DNA of 64,000 nucleotides from Effusibacillus dendaii (GCF_015097055.1 NZ_AP023366.1:3251001-3315000); one strand, 5' to 3'; positions 17,077 through 25,702 are shown, counted from the first letter of the stretch. The notes: generated from the sequence alone by a model not told the origin. Numbers and translations: made by a program.

Positions 17077-17781
17077 TTAATCATTTTCCCACTTTTGAAC
17101 CGCTTGTGCCAACTGCTTGCTTATTTTATGAAGTCTCTCCCACGCTTGCCGCCTGTTTGCCGCGTGGTTTCGCAGCAAATCAAGCCCTAATTCCAGTTTC
17201 CAGATAGAGTCTGCAAAAAAGTCAGCCGCTAACCGGATGTCTTCCATTTCCGAACGGGTCGATCGTTGTGTGTTGCCGGATTCGGTGGAAGAGGAAAAAT
17301 TGCCTGTTCCGATCTGATCAAACAATTGACTGAAAAACTGCTCTTCCGTCATTCGATCAAAAAATAACACGCCGTTCAGATGGTCAATCTCATGACAGAT
17401 CACACGGGCAAGAAATCCGAACGCCTCCAATCGGATGTCTTCGCCCGAGCTGTTTTTGGCTGATACCCAGATTTTTTCCGGCCGTTCCAGTTTAAGGGTT
17501 GTACCCGGAAAGCTGAGGCAGCTTTCGACACTGCTCTGGGTCCCTTCTTCCTTCCTGATCACCGGGTTGAGCAATTCCAGAGGGCCCGTACCGATATCCA
17601 CCACCGCTGCCTGCAGGCTGATACCAATTTGCGGGGCCGCCAGGCCTACTCCTGCATGATGGCACATGGTGTCTGTCAAATCGTCGAGCAGTTGCCTCAC
17701 AGACTGATCAAAATCACTGATTGGTTTGCATGGTTGCCGCAAAATGGGCACGTCTCCCTTTACAATCGGACAAATAGCCAT
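17077..17781 (-). CDS. def: Peptide deformylase with a C-terminal extension
   Basis: Residues 1 to about 150 form a peptide deformylase: motif 1 GVGLAAPQIG (44-53), motif 2 ESCLSFPG (86-93) with metal ligand Cys88, and motif 3 HEIDH (130-134) supplying two histidine ligands and the catalytic Glu131. In most family members motif 2 reads EGCLS; here Gly is Ser. After about residue 155 there is an extra region of about 80 residues, low-complexity first (SSSTESGNTQRSTRSE) and then helical (LAADFFADSIWKLELGLDLL, ANRRQAWERLHKISKQLAQ), that ordinary deformylases lack and I cannot assign. The enzyme removes the formyl group from nascent chains. It is divergent, with a 153-base gap, from the aminopeptidase-acetyltransferase fusion gene. 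Confidence 0.88.
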   Translation of the reverse strand: MAICPIVKGDVPILRQPCKPISDFDQSVRQLLDDLTDTMCHHAGVGLAAPQIGISLQAAVVDIGTGPLELLNPVIRKEEGTQSSVESCLSFPGTTLKLERPEKIWVSAKNSSGEDIRLEAFGFLARVICHEIDHLNGVLFFDRMTEEQFFSQLFDQIGTGNFSSSTESGNTQRSTRSEMEDIRLAADFFADSIWKLELGLDLLRNHAANRRQAWERLHKISKQLAQAVQKWEND

Positions 17782-17934
17782 CCAAATCCCCCCTTACAGG
17801 ACATTTATATAACAGTAAATGCCTCGAAACAGAAAATCGTACTCAGCGAATGCACCAATTCCGGGTCGTTACGTCCCATTCCGTGGCCCCGCTTCATATA
17901 AAAATAGGAAAGCGAAATCACAGGGGGAGCATAT

Positions 17935-19221
17935 ATGATCAAAATTCGGTCAGCAGCCGAGATCGACTGCCTGCGTGAAGCGGGACGAATCAACGCCATG
18001 GCCCATCAGGCAGCAAGTGAAATTCTGGAACCTGGTATTTCTATGAAAGAATTGGCAGAAACGATAAAACGGGTGATTGTCGAACAAGGCGGAGCCCCTT
18101 CGTTCCATCAACTGTATGGATTTCCCGCCCCTGCCTGCATTTCCGTCAATCAACAGGTCGGACATGGAGTCCCTTCTGAGCGGAAAATTGAAATCGGAGA
18201 CCTCGTGAAAATCGATATTGGCGTTGAGTATAAAGGATATCACAGCGACAGCGCTTCCACTTACATCGTCGGACATGACAGGCAGAACGCCGCAAGTCTT
18301 GTGGCTGCCTGCAAACAGGCGTTTCAGCAGGCGGTTTCCTGCGCAGAGCCAAACCGGCATTTATCGGATATTTCCCATGCGATTCAACAAACGGTGGAAG
18401 CCAGTGGTTTCACTGTCGTAAAAAGTGCGTTCAGCCATGGAATTGGCCAAAAACTGCACGAAGATCCGCAAATTCCCCAATTTGGACCGGCCGGGCTTGG
18501 GCCAAGAATGCGACCGGGCATGGTGTTCACCATCGAACCGGTCATCACAAACGGTTCCCCTTATGTCAAAACGCTGCCAGATGGGTGGACGACCGCCACG
18601 GTTGACAATTCGTTGAGCGTCCATTTTGAACATACCATTCTGATAACGGAAACGGGTGCGGAGATTTTGACCCGTATTCAAGGGACAGGCAGGGAATCTG
18701 TGTTGGGCGGTGACCCTTGGTTCGGCCAGGAGTCCGGTTTGATGACCTGGCAGGTTGCAAACGAATCCTTTCGGGTTCGTCCGAAAAAGGATACGGATCA
18801 TGAGCGTCTGCTCCAATTGGCGAAAAAACACATGAATCCCATTTTATTGGAGGCATGGGGACGGCCGGTACAGGAAGACGAAGTGGTGTGCGCTGACGAT
18901 TCGATTACCATGGTGATTGAAGACGAGGCGGGGCGGATGGCCGGATTTTACATCTATACGCAGCAGAATCAGGCCATCCATATAAGTTCGATGATCATCG
19001 ACAGTGACTATCAGGGTAAGGGCTTGGCTGCGCGAATCATAGCAGAGTGTGAGAAAATCGCCCGAACCCGTTCGCTTTCCGCCGTTGAATTGTGGGTGCA
19101 AAACAACAATCGAAAAGCGTACCGGCTCTATGATAAATTGGGTTTTCAGCCGATTTCCGCCCCTTACTTCAATACGACCGGAATGCGAAAACCGGTCTGT
19201 TATGAAGAAACGATTTCGTAA
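17935..19221 (+). CDS. Methionine aminopeptidase fused to a GNAT acetyltransferase
   Basis: A 428-residue protein, about 170 longer than a type I methionine aminopeptidase. Residues 1 to about 245 are the peptidase: His77 (GHGVP), metal ligands Asp94 (KIDIGVEY), Asp105 (YHSDSAS), His168 (FSHGIGQ), Glu201 (TIEPV) and Glu232 (HFEHTI) are all present, so it should be active. Residues about 278-425 form a GNAT domain with acetyl-CoA loop YQGKGLAARII (359-369) and the C-terminal NNRKAYRLYDKLGFQ motif (391-405), as in RimI-like N-acetyltransferases. The linker is about 30 residues and no stop or frame change separates the parts. ATG 17935 has an AGGGGGAG site. Divergent from the deformylase gene: together they cover deformylation, Met removal and possibly N-acetylation. 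Confidence 0.9.
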   Translation: MIKIRSAAEIDCLREAGRINAMAHQAASEILEPGISMKELAETIKRVIVEQGGAPSFHQLYGFPAPACISVNQQVGHGVPSERKIEIGDLVKIDIGVEYKGYHSDSASTYIVGHDRQNAASLVAACKQAFQQAVSCAEPNRHLSDISHAIQQTVEASGFTVVKSAFSHGIGQKLHEDPQIPQFGPAGLGPRMRPGMVFTIEPVITNGSPYVKTLPDGWTTATVDNSLSVHFEHTILITETGAEILTRIQGTGRESVLGGDPWFGQESGLMTWQVANESFRVRPKKDTDHERLLQLAKKHMNPILLEAWGRPVQEDEVVCADDSITMVIEDEAGRMAGFYIYTQQNQAIHISSMIIDSDYQGKGLAARIIAECEKIARTRSLSAVELWVQNNNRKAYRLYDKLGFQPISAPYFNTTGMRKPVCYEETIS

Positions 19222-19296
19222 GAAAGCGGTTTTGGCTGCCATCCGGCGCCCCTGATTTGGTACAATACATATATCCAGTTCAGGGATGTGATACGA

Positions 19297-20388
19297 ATGA
19301 GCAAAAGAAAACGCGGCAATAAATGGGGAACGATCGGCGGGATCGGATTGTTGCTGGCCAGTTTCGGCGGTAAGTTGAAATTCCTGATCCCCCTGCTGAA
19401 GCTGGGCAAAATCGGCGGAATGATCTGGAGCATGATGCTGACAATCGGTCTGTATGCGCTGATTTATCCTTGGACATTCGCTATCGGGTTGGTACTCATG
19501 TTGCTGATTCATGAAATGGGTCATCTGATTGCCGCCAGGCAGAAGGGGCTGCCTGTTTCCGCGCCTGCCTTTATTCCCTTTCTGGGGGCGTTGGTGACGA
19601 TGAAAAAAATGCCGAGTGATGCGAAAACGGAAGCCTATATCGCGATTGCGGGGCCGATTTTGGGAAGTGCAGGTGCTCTGGTTGCCCTTCTGTCAGGTAT
19701 GGCGACCGGTTATAAACCGTTGTTTGCGATTGCACAAGTCGGATTTTTCCTGAACCTGATCAATCTGCTGCCGATCCATCCGCTCGATGGGGGACGAATT
19801 GTGACCGCCATTTCTCGCTGGCTGTGGTGGGTAGGACTGATCGTGGGACTTGTAATCATCCTGTATTTGAAGGCAATCGTCTTCTTGTTTATATGGGCGC
19901 TGTTCGCCTGGGAATTGTACAGTGCGTATTTTCGCAAAAAGCCGAAGCTCGGTCAGGCGGAAACCAGCTCAGTGATAAAGGTGGATCGAAGCCTGTTTGA
20001 AGAAACCGGTCTGCTGCCGCAGGAATCCCATCGGCGGGAACTGCCCTTTGTTCAGTTTTGCCGATTGGAAGGGCAGCAGGAAATCTGCGCGGTAAGCTAT
20101 CCAGGCGTCGGTCCGATTGGCGAGTTCGAATTCCCGGTGGGACTCATCCAGAAAGTGGAACTGGCCAAGACCACCTGGCTGGAAACGCAAGGGGTCATGC
20201 GATTGCGGGTGCAGTATGCGCCGTATCCGGAATACCGCTCCGCCCTGATACGGGAGGACGCCTATTACAAGGTTACACCGGTAACCCGCATCGGATATGG
20301 AATCGCATATTTCGGTCTGGCCGGACTGCTTGGCTGGTTGATGCGTTTTACGGCAGTGGCTGTTACAGCCGCCCCGCCAGTTGGATAA
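19297..20388 (+). CDS. Site-2 protease family (M50) membrane metalloprotease
   Basis: 363 residues with the zinc motif HEMGH (72-76) inside a membrane helix and the second conserved segment NLINLLPIHPLDGGR (about 151-165), which provides the third ligand. Four to six hydrophobic segments lie in the first 230 residues; the last about 130 are soluble, with no PDZ domain visible. ATG 19297 is preferred because a GGGATG site sits ten bases ahead; an in-frame GTG at 19288 is less well spaced. M50 proteases cut membrane-bound substrates such as anti-sigma factors. It follows the aminopeptidase-acetyltransferase gene by 75 bases on the same strand, so co-expression is likely; a terminator hairpin follows. 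Confidence 0.85.
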   Translation: MSKRKRGNKWGTIGGIGLLLASFGGKLKFLIPLLKLGKIGGMIWSMMLTIGLYALIYPWTFAIGLVLMLLIHEMGHLIAARQKGLPVSAPAFIPFLGALVTMKKMPSDAKTEAYIAIAGPILGSAGALVALLSGMATGYKPLFAIAQVGFFLNLINLLPIHPLDGGRIVTAISRWLWWVGLIVGLVIILYLKAIVFLFIWALFAWELYSAYFRKKPKLGQAETSSVIKVDRSLFEETGLLPQESHRRELPFVQFCRLEGQQEICAVSYPGVGPIGEFEFPVGLIQKVELAKTTWLETQGVMRLRVQYAPYPEYRSALIREDAYYKVTPVTRIGYGIAYFGLAGLLGWLMRFTAVAVTAAPPVG

Positions 20389-20438
20389 AAAGGACGCAGG
20401 AGTTTCTTAGTTCCCAAAAGACGTGGTGAGACGTGAAA

Positions 20439-20466
20439 AACGGAGCCGCAGAAACGGCTCCGTTTT
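20439..20466. terminator. Bidirectional terminator between convergent genes
   Basis: AACGGAGCC (20439-20447) pairs with GGCTCCGTT (20456-20464), with A-rich bases before and T-rich after, so it can serve both the protease gene and the minus-strand reductase remnant. Confidence 0.85.
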
Positions 20467-20497
20467 AGTCTGGAACGACATGACTCGTTGACATTTT

Positions 20498-21249
20498 TTA
20501 GCTCTTTAGAGCCTCTTTCACGCTCTCGCGCAATGAAGTGAGTGAATCGCCTATCAGCTTTTGCAGGTCTCCCGAAGTACTTGCCGTCTTGCCACGGGAA
20601 ATCGGACGATACATACCAAAAACCAGGAAGTTTGCGGTGTCTTCCGGTAATCCGGATTTTAACAAATATTCCTTAAAATCGGATTCTGTAGCATGGCGAT
20701 GCGTTACTTTCTTGCCAGATACCTCGGACAGGATTTGGGCGAGTTGATCAAAAGTCCACGACTGTGGGGAAGTCAGTTCATATGTTTTGTTCTCATGACC
20801 CTCTTCCGCAAGGACAGTTGCAGCCGCTAAGGCTAAGTCGTTTCGAGTTGCGGTATTGAGTTTGCCGTTTCCCGCACTGGTAACCAGTTCACCACGCTCG
20901 ACAGCAGCTTTGAGCCCTGGATCGACAAACAGATGGGTATAAAGGGCATTTCGTAAAAACGTAAACGGAATGCCCGTCGTACGAATCGCATGTTCCGTGG
21001 CGAGGTGGACATGGGCGAGACTCATCGATGACTTTTCCGCAAAGGCAAACCCCGTGTAGAGTATATGCCCAACCCCTGCTTTTTTCGCTGCCTCTACAGC
21101 AGACGCATGCTGACGAATACGCAAGGTATTGTCATAACTTGGACCAGAGATGAGAAGAAGCTTGGATGCTCCGGAAAAAGCTTTCTCCAACGATGTTGAA
21201 CAACAAGACCGCCCAGCCCACCTGTGGCACCTGTGATAACGATTGACAT
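20498..21249 (-). pseudogene. NmrA/QorB-like NAD(P)-binding reductase with an internal deletion
   Basis: The minus strand from 21249 reads MSIVITGATGGLGGLVVQH, the dinucleotide-binding start of SDR-a5 quinone reductases, then after about 18 codons runs out of frame into EKAFSGASKLLLISGPSYDN. In intact relatives about 45-60 residues separate these two segments. The remaining 230 codons (TGFAFAEKSSMSLAHVHLATEH, IPFTFLRNALYTHLFVDP, YELTSPQSWTFDQLAQIL) are otherwise undamaged. A deletion ending near 21190-21200 broke the gene. Intact enzymes reduce quinones or azo dyes. The gene is divergent-adjacent to a decayed Rrf2-type regulator, its probable former controller. Confidence 0.85.
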
Positions 21250-21366
21250 AACAACTCCATTTCCTTCATCAGTTAAATTACAAAGAGGATTTTAGTGTAA
21301 CCAGATCGGTGCAACCGATAGACAAACATTTGTGTAACCGAACCGATTACACCAAGCCTGAAAAAA

Positions 21367-21809
21367 TTAGCTCCTAGACGAGCCAATTTTCTCACTCAGT
21401 TCAGTTACAAACTGTTTTAGCGTAACCTGAGCAAATATTTGTTTCATTGCGAACTGCGCCTGGAGCAGAATGGTTCGAAAAACCGACTCAATATGAGCCC
21501 CTCACTGGACAATCCGGATTGGGATGATCATGGAAGTTGAAAGGTCCTCTTTCTCGACGACCTCTACAGCCTGATAAATGTCAAGCAGAGTGATTTCTTC
21601 CAATCCCTGTTGGAGGTATGCCCCCCATATCCAGGGCGGACGTTCACCAAACCGGCTTTTTTCAGCTTACCAATGATTTTTCGTATAATCACTGGATTGG
21701 TGTTTACACTTTCCGCAATCCATTCCGATGTACAGGGTGTATCTTTACTCGTCGCTATAAGTGACATGATGTGGACTGCAATGGAAAAGCGACGGCTGAT
21801 TTTCTTCAT
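21367..21809 (-). pseudogene. Rrf2-family regulator (YwnA-like) with frameshifts
   Basis: From the ATG at the complement of 21809 (GAGGGTGA site) the protein begins MKKISRRFSIAVHIMSLIA and shows the Rrf2 winged helix (SEWIAESVNTNPVIIRKIIGKLKKAGLVNVRPGYGG). At a run of six G residues near 21620 the frame shifts. The rest is readable in two other frames: AYLQQGLEEITLLDIYQAVE, then HDHPNPDCPV with the cysteine segment typical of YwnA-type regulators, then ESVFRTILLQAQFAMKQIFAQ and an in-frame stop depending on the frame. At least two indels are present. The region 21250-21366 between it and the reductase has repeats of AACCGA/ACCGAT that may have been its operator. Confidence 0.75.
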
Positions 21810-22032
21810 GTACGTCACCCTCTTGATGTAATCATCATAGTTACAGCGAGACTGTTCCGTTAACTTCTATTGTTTTCAAACCGGCCCACTGCCTCGTTCA
21901 TGATATTAGCCTCCGAATGGGACACTCCGTTGATCACCCCGCTTTGCCCGACAACAGCAGTCCAATATGTAAAGTATATCTCATCACCGTCGGCACACAC
22001 TAGCAGGTAAAGGAAACAGGGGGGATTCGCGG

Positions 22033-22569
22033 ATGGGGGAGCGGGCGGTATTTCTTGACCGGGATGGCGTGATCAATGACGCCAGACGACCGGTTAACAA
22101 TCCGGATGATTTCGTTTTGCTGCCAGGTGTCGGAAAAGCTGTGAAACGGCTGAATGATGCGGGTTTCCATGTGTATGTGGTGACGAACCAGGGCGGCGTC
22201 GGGCTGGGGTATATGACGGAAGAGGATTTGCGGCAGGTTCACGAAAAAATGGTCCATGAGCTGGCGAAAGACGGTGCGGTGATCGAAGATATTCGCTACT
22301 GTGCGCACAAACCGCAGGCCGGTTGCCGTTGTCGTAAACCGGAAGCGGGAATGATTTTGAATTTGGCAAAACAAAACGGGATCGATTTGACGCAGAGTGT
22401 GATAGTGGGGGACAGGGATTTTGACATGGAAGCGGGGCGGCGGGCCGGCACCCGGACGGTTTTTATCGGGCCAAAGCATGGAAATGCAGATGCAACTGCG
22501 CCTGATCTGCCGCATGCAGTCGAACTGATCTTGCAGGGAGCCGTTTTTCCGGAACGGCAATTGATTTAA
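22033..22569 (+). CDS. gmhB: HAD-family D,D-heptose 1,7-bisphosphate phosphatase / histidinol-phosphatase type
   Basis: 178 residues with all HAD-IIIA motifs: FLDRDGVIN (catalytic Asp8 and Asp10), VVTNQGG (about 49-55), CRKPE with the lysine of motif III, and VIVGDRDFDMEAG (motif IV). A zinc-binding insert CAHKPQAGCRCRKPE, with its Cys/His set, is the signature of the GmhB subfamily. These enzymes dephosphorylate heptose bisphosphate at C7, although many Gram-positive members act on other sugar phosphates or histidinol phosphate. No other heptose genes are near. It starts at ATG 22033 with an AGGGGGGAT site and ends 16 bases before the lyase gene, so they form an operon. Confidence 0.85.
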   Translation: MGERAVFLDRDGVINDARRPVNNPDDFVLLPGVGKAVKRLNDAGFHVYVVTNQGGVGLGYMTEEDLRQVHEKMVHELAKDGAVIEDIRYCAHKPQAGCRCRKPEAGMILNLAKQNGIDLTQSVIVGDRDFDMEAGRRAGTRTVFIGPKHGNADATAPDLPHAVELILQGAVFPERQLI

Positions 22570-22585
22570 GTTGGAGGGAATTGCG

Positions 22586-23989
22586 ATGGTCATGACCACT
22601 ATGGATACAAAAGTACGCATTTCGAAAGATTCGCTGGGAGAAGTAAAGGTTCCCGCCAGTGCTTACTACGGGGCGCAGACAGAACGGGCACGGCAAAATT
22701 TCCCGATTTCCGGATTGTATCTGCCGCCCCGTTTTATTCGGGCCCAAGGCATTATCAAACGGGCTGCGGCGATAGCCAATCGCGATGTGGGAGAACTTGA
22801 CCGCGAAAAGGCGAATGCGATTATTCAAGCGGCTGAAGAAGTGATACATGGAAAGTGGAACGACCAATTTGTGGTCGATGTGTATCAGGCGGGTGCCGGT
22901 ACGTCACAGAACATGAATGCAAACGAAGTGATCGCCAACCGTGCTTGCGAACTGTTGGGAGGCGAGCGGGGCGACACGTCGCTCGTACACCCGAACGATC
23001 ATGTCAACATGGCACAGTCAACCAATGATACGATCCATGTGGCGATCAACATTTCCGCGATGGAGGCCATTACGCATGATCTGCTGCCGAGTCTCCGTCA
23101 CTTGGAAGATGAACTTAACGAGAAGGCAAAACAGTGGGATCCTATCATAAAATCGGGTCGCACACATTTGCAGGATGCGGTTCCGATGCGGCTTGGACAG
23201 GAATTTTCGGGATATGCGACGGCTGTTCAAATGCGCCGGGAAATGATTGAGCAGGTCAGCCGTCGGTTGCTTTTGATCGGGCTTGGCGGAAACGCGGTCG
23301 GCACAGGCATTAACGCCCATCCGGAATATTCGGAACGAGCCATAGCGGAAATCGCCAAGTTTACAGGATTGCCGTTCCAAAAACCGCGTAATTTCTTCAC
23401 ATTTGTTCAAAATCCGGATGCGGCGGTGGAAATCAGCGGGCAGCTCCGGGCGCTCGCCGTTACATTAATGAAAATCGCCAATGACATTCGCCTGCTGGCA
23501 TCTGGTCCGCGCACCGGATTTGCCGAAATTCAACTGCCTGCGGTGCAGCCGGGATCTTCCATTATGCCAGGCAAGGTAAATCCGGTTTTGGCCGAAATGA
23601 TGAACATGATCTGCTATCAGGTACTGGGCTGCGACATGACCGTATCGTCAGCCGGATCTGCTTCCCAATTGGAACTGAACGTAATGATGCCGGTGATCGC
23701 TTACAATTTGCTGCATGAAATCAATATTCTGGCAACCGGGGTCCGGGCGTTTACGGATCGCTGCATTGTCGGCATGGAAGCAAATGAAGAACGGTGCCGG
23801 TATTACGCAGAAATGAGCACATCAGTGGCAACCGCGCTAAATCCGCTGATCGGTTATGACAAAGCGGCCGAATTGGCCAAACAGTCGTTCCGCGAAAACA
23901 AAACGGTGCGCGAGGCAGCCCGCGAGACGGGAATCAGCGAACAGGACCTGGATAAATATCTTGACCTGCGGGAAATGACAGGTCATTAA
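22586..23989 (+). CDS. Class II fumarase / aspartase superfamily lyase
   Basis: 467 residues, ATG 22586 after TTGGAGGG. Signature segments: NANEVIANRACELLGG with HPNDHVNMAQSTNDTIHVA (region around residue 135-150), SGRTHLQDAVPMRLGQEFSGY and GSSIMPGKVNPVLAEMMNMICYQVLG (about 317-342), which holds the flexible catalytic serine loop. The superfamily eliminates fumarate from malate, aspartate and similar substrates. The PGKVNPV form of the loop with the following Q-L-E-L-N-V-M-M-P motif is seen in both fumarase C and aspartase; without a tree I leave the choice open. Second gene of a GmhB-lyase pair; a GC-rich hairpin with a T run follows. Confidence 0.85.
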   Translation: MVMTTMDTKVRISKDSLGEVKVPASAYYGAQTERARQNFPISGLYLPPRFIRAQGIIKRAAAIANRDVGELDREKANAIIQAAEEVIHGKWNDQFVVDVYQAGAGTSQNMNANEVIANRACELLGGERGDTSLVHPNDHVNMAQSTNDTIHVAINISAMEAITHDLLPSLRHLEDELNEKAKQWDPIIKSGRTHLQDAVPMRLGQEFSGYATAVQMRREMIEQVSRRLLLIGLGGNAVGTGINAHPEYSERAIAEIAKFTGLPFQKPRNFFTFVQNPDAAVEISGQLRALAVTLMKIANDIRLLASGPRTGFAEIQLPAVQPGSSIMPGKVNPVLAEMMNMICYQVLGCDMTVSSAGSASQLELNVMMPVIAYNLLHEINILATGVRAFTDRCIVGMEANEERCRYYAEMSTSVATALNPLIGYDKAAELAKQSFRENKTVREAARETGISEQDLDKYLDLREMTGH

Positions 23990-24031
23990 CTGGAAGATCA
24001 AAAGGCATACGGGTGTTTGCCCATTTTTTTG

Positions 24032-24052
24032 AGGGCAAGCGCCCTTTTTTTG
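24032..24052 (+). terminator. Terminator after the lyase gene
   Basis: AGGGC (24032-24036), loop AAGC, GCCCT (24041-24045), then TTTTTTT. Confidence 0.65.
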
Positions 24053-24114
24053 ATTGCCGCATAATCTGGAGTATGCCGTGAATAGGCGATGGACCATGGA
24101 GGGGAGTATGCCTT

Positions 24115-24987
24115 ATGACAGAAGAAAATCGGAATCTGACGGATAACGGATTTCAGGCAGTCGATGAAAACAGTTGGGTAGGTCAGGAAGGTGTGGCACG
24201 TTACGGTACGGTGCCGGGCGTCGGTGGTGTACCAGGTTACGGTACGGTGCCGGGCGTCGGTGGTGTACCAGGTTACGGTACGGTGCCGGGCGTCGGTGGT
24301 GTACCAGGTTACGGCACTATGCCGGGTGTCGGTGGTACACCAGGTTATGGCACTGTACCGACGGGGGGTGGCACACCGGGATACGGCACTATGCCGAGTG
24401 ATGGTGAAACGATTGAACACGACGGTGAACCAGGAGGTTATTGGCAACAGGTTCCCTATGCACCACCTTTCCATATGGCGCCAGGGGGTGGTTACCCGCA
24501 AGTGTATCAAGTGCCTTGGAGCCATTTCCCCGGCTTCCCGTATCGTTATGAACAGAACGGCGAAACGGGTGACGAACAGGAAGAGGCAAGTCGCCAGTGG
24601 ATGCAAAGACCATTCGGATATCATCCGTATGGCGGGTACCCATATGGCGGATATCCATATAGTGGGTACCATCCGTATGGCGGATACCCGTATGGCGGAT
24701 ATCATCCGTATGGTGGATATCATCCGTATGGTGGATATCCATATCATCATTGGCATTATGGCTATGGGTATCATCCCCATTTAGGAGGTCACTACGGATT
24801 TCCTTATCGAGCAAGCGAATCCGAGCAAATGGAAAACTTCGAAATCTCGGAATCAAGCGTTTCGGAAGAGAGCAGGTTTGCGCCATTTTTTGGGCCTAGG
24901 CCGTTCTACCCGGCATTTGGCTTCGGATTTCCTCCGTTTTGGGGTCCCTATCGGCCATTCCCGTTTGGTGGACCATTCTGGTGGTAA
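24115..24987 (+). CDS. Pro/Gly/Tyr-rich repeat protein, probably a spore surface protein
   Basis: 290 residues with a GGAGGGGAG site. Two low-complexity repeat zones stand out: residues about 29-99 contain about six copies of a 12-residue unit of the type YGTVPGVGGVPG, and residues about 168-225 contain tandem GGYPYGGY/HPYGGY elements ending in HHWHYGYGYHP. The C-terminus is rich in Phe/Pro (FGPRPFYPAFGFGFPPFWG). No signal peptide or enzyme motif is visible. Tyr/Gly/His-rich sequences of this type occur in spore coat proteins of Bacillales, where tyrosine and histidine allow cross-linking; the YjcZ gene next door and other spore genes nearby support this, but it is inference. The DNA repeats are coding, not a CRISPR. 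Confidence 0.75.
   Translation: MTEENRNLTDNGFQAVDENSWVGQEGVARYGTVPGVGGVPGYGTVPGVGGVPGYGTVPGVGGVPGYGTMPGVGGTPGYGTVPTGGGTPGYGTMPSDGETIEHDGEPGGYWQQVPYAPPFHMAPGGGYPQVYQVPWSHFPGFPYRYEQNGETGDEQEEASRQWMQRPFGYHPYGGYPYGGYPYSGYHPYGGYPYGGYHPYGGYHPYGGYPYHHWHYGYGYHPHLGGHYGFPYRASESEQMENFEISESSVSEESRFAPFFGPRPFYPAFGFGFPPFWGPYRPFPFGGPFWW
24199..24411 (+). repeat. 36-bp coding tandem repeats
   Basis: Units start at 24199, 24235, 24271, 24307, 24343 and 24379. The first three are nearly identical and the later ones progressively diverged, as expected for recent unequal expansion at the 5' side. The period of 36 bases keeps the reading frame. Confidence 0.9.
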
Positions 24988-24991
24988 GCAA

Positions 24992-25022
24992 AAAACCTCC
25001 TGTCACCCCGGCAGGAGGTTTT
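24992..25022. terminator. Bidirectional terminator
   Basis: AAAACCTCCTG (24992-25002) pairs perfectly with CAGGAGGTTTT (25012-25022); convergent genes lie on both sides. Confidence 0.9.
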
Positions 25023-25064
25023 CGGTTTCGCTTTTCACGAAACAACACAGTCGGCTTTTTTTAC

Positions 25065-25178
25065 TTAGCAAACGGGAGCGGCAGCAGCAGTATAACCGGG
25101 AACCAGCAAGAAGAACAATACAAAGATAATCAGGAATACAACCGCCCAACGTGTGTAGCCGCCAAATATTCCGTACAT
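25065..25178 (-). CDS. YjcZ-family sporulation protein
   Basis: A 37-residue peptide beginning MYGIFGGYTRWAVVFLIIF and continuing VLFFLLVPGYTAAAAP before ending in VC. The short Tyr/Gly N-terminus followed by a single hydrophobic helix is typical of the YjcZ/YojO class of tiny Bacillales sporulation proteins. The ATG (complement of 25176-25178) has a GGAGGGC site. It is convergent with the repeat protein gene across a shared terminator. Function unknown in the family; probably spore-membrane associated. Confidence 0.75.
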   Translation of the reverse strand: MYGIFGGYTRWAVVFLIIFVLFFLLVPGYTAAAAPVC

Positions 25179-25300
25179 CAAAAGCCCTCCTTTAGATTGT
25201 TCGGTTTCTTCTAGTCGAAGATAGTATATAAAATGCGGATGGGCTGTTTTCTGTACAGGACGGAAGCCCTATTTTCGGGAAAAGGGCGTTTGCTCAGATT

Positions 25301-25576
25301 TCAGAGGGTTGATGGTGTACGTTTCCGTTTTTTTAACGTTTCCTTGCTTTGCTGCAGCAAAGCGGTAACCATATCGAGTTGACTGAGTTCTGAAACGAGT
25401 GTTAAGGTGACAGCTGCCGCACCATACCGCTGTACCAGATCAGACAGTAATTTTCTATGCGCATCGGCCACCGGGCCTACTTGCAGCTCCAAATATTCCG
25501 CAATTTCGGATACTTCCTGCTGAAGATCAGGCGGTGGTGTCGTGATTTCACGGGCTTCTCTGGTCTCTCTTGCCAT
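25301..25576 (-). CDS. Conserved-looking hypothetical protein
   Basis: 91 residues, start ATG at the complement of 25576 with a GGAAGAGGATCCGA region upstream. The sequence is mostly helical and hydrophilic: an acidic-proline start (REAREITTPPPDLQQE), helices EIAEYLELQVGPVADAHRKL and VQRYGAAAVTLTLVSELSQL, and a basic tail (KKRKRTP). No membrane segment, signal peptide or cofactor motif is seen and I do not recognise the family. It is divergent from the cyclophilin gene. The coding quality is good, with no frame damage, so it is likely real. Confidence 0.6.
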   Translation of the reverse strand: MARETREAREITTPPPDLQQEVSEIAEYLELQVGPVADAHRKLLSDLVQRYGAAAVTLTLVSELSQLDMVTALLQQSKETLKKRKRTPSTL

Positions 25577-25702
25577 TCGGATCCTCTTCCTTCACAAGAT
25601 TTAGGTATATCATACCCACACGCCATCAGATTGACAACCGGACGGTAAAACAACAAAATAGAGAGGTGATTTAAGCCAATCAATTTGAACGGAGGTTTTA
25701 CA

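Noticed and set aside
21860-22000. Minus-strand frame reading YFTYWTAVVGQSGVINGVSH
   Set aside because: Looks protein-like but is under 50 codons with no convincing start or known family; possibly the tail of a lost gene.
22000-22620. 206-codon minus-strand frame opposite gmhB
   Set aside because: Complement of a clear gmhB gene; no ribosome site and no motif.
24199-24411. 36-base repeats resembling a CRISPR or VNTR
   Set aside because: They are in frame and code for Pro/Gly-rich units; there are no unique spacers.
23998-24780. 260-codon minus-strand frame with Ile/Arg/Met repeats
   Set aside because: It is the complement of the coding repeats of the spore-surface-like protein; no ribosome site or family.
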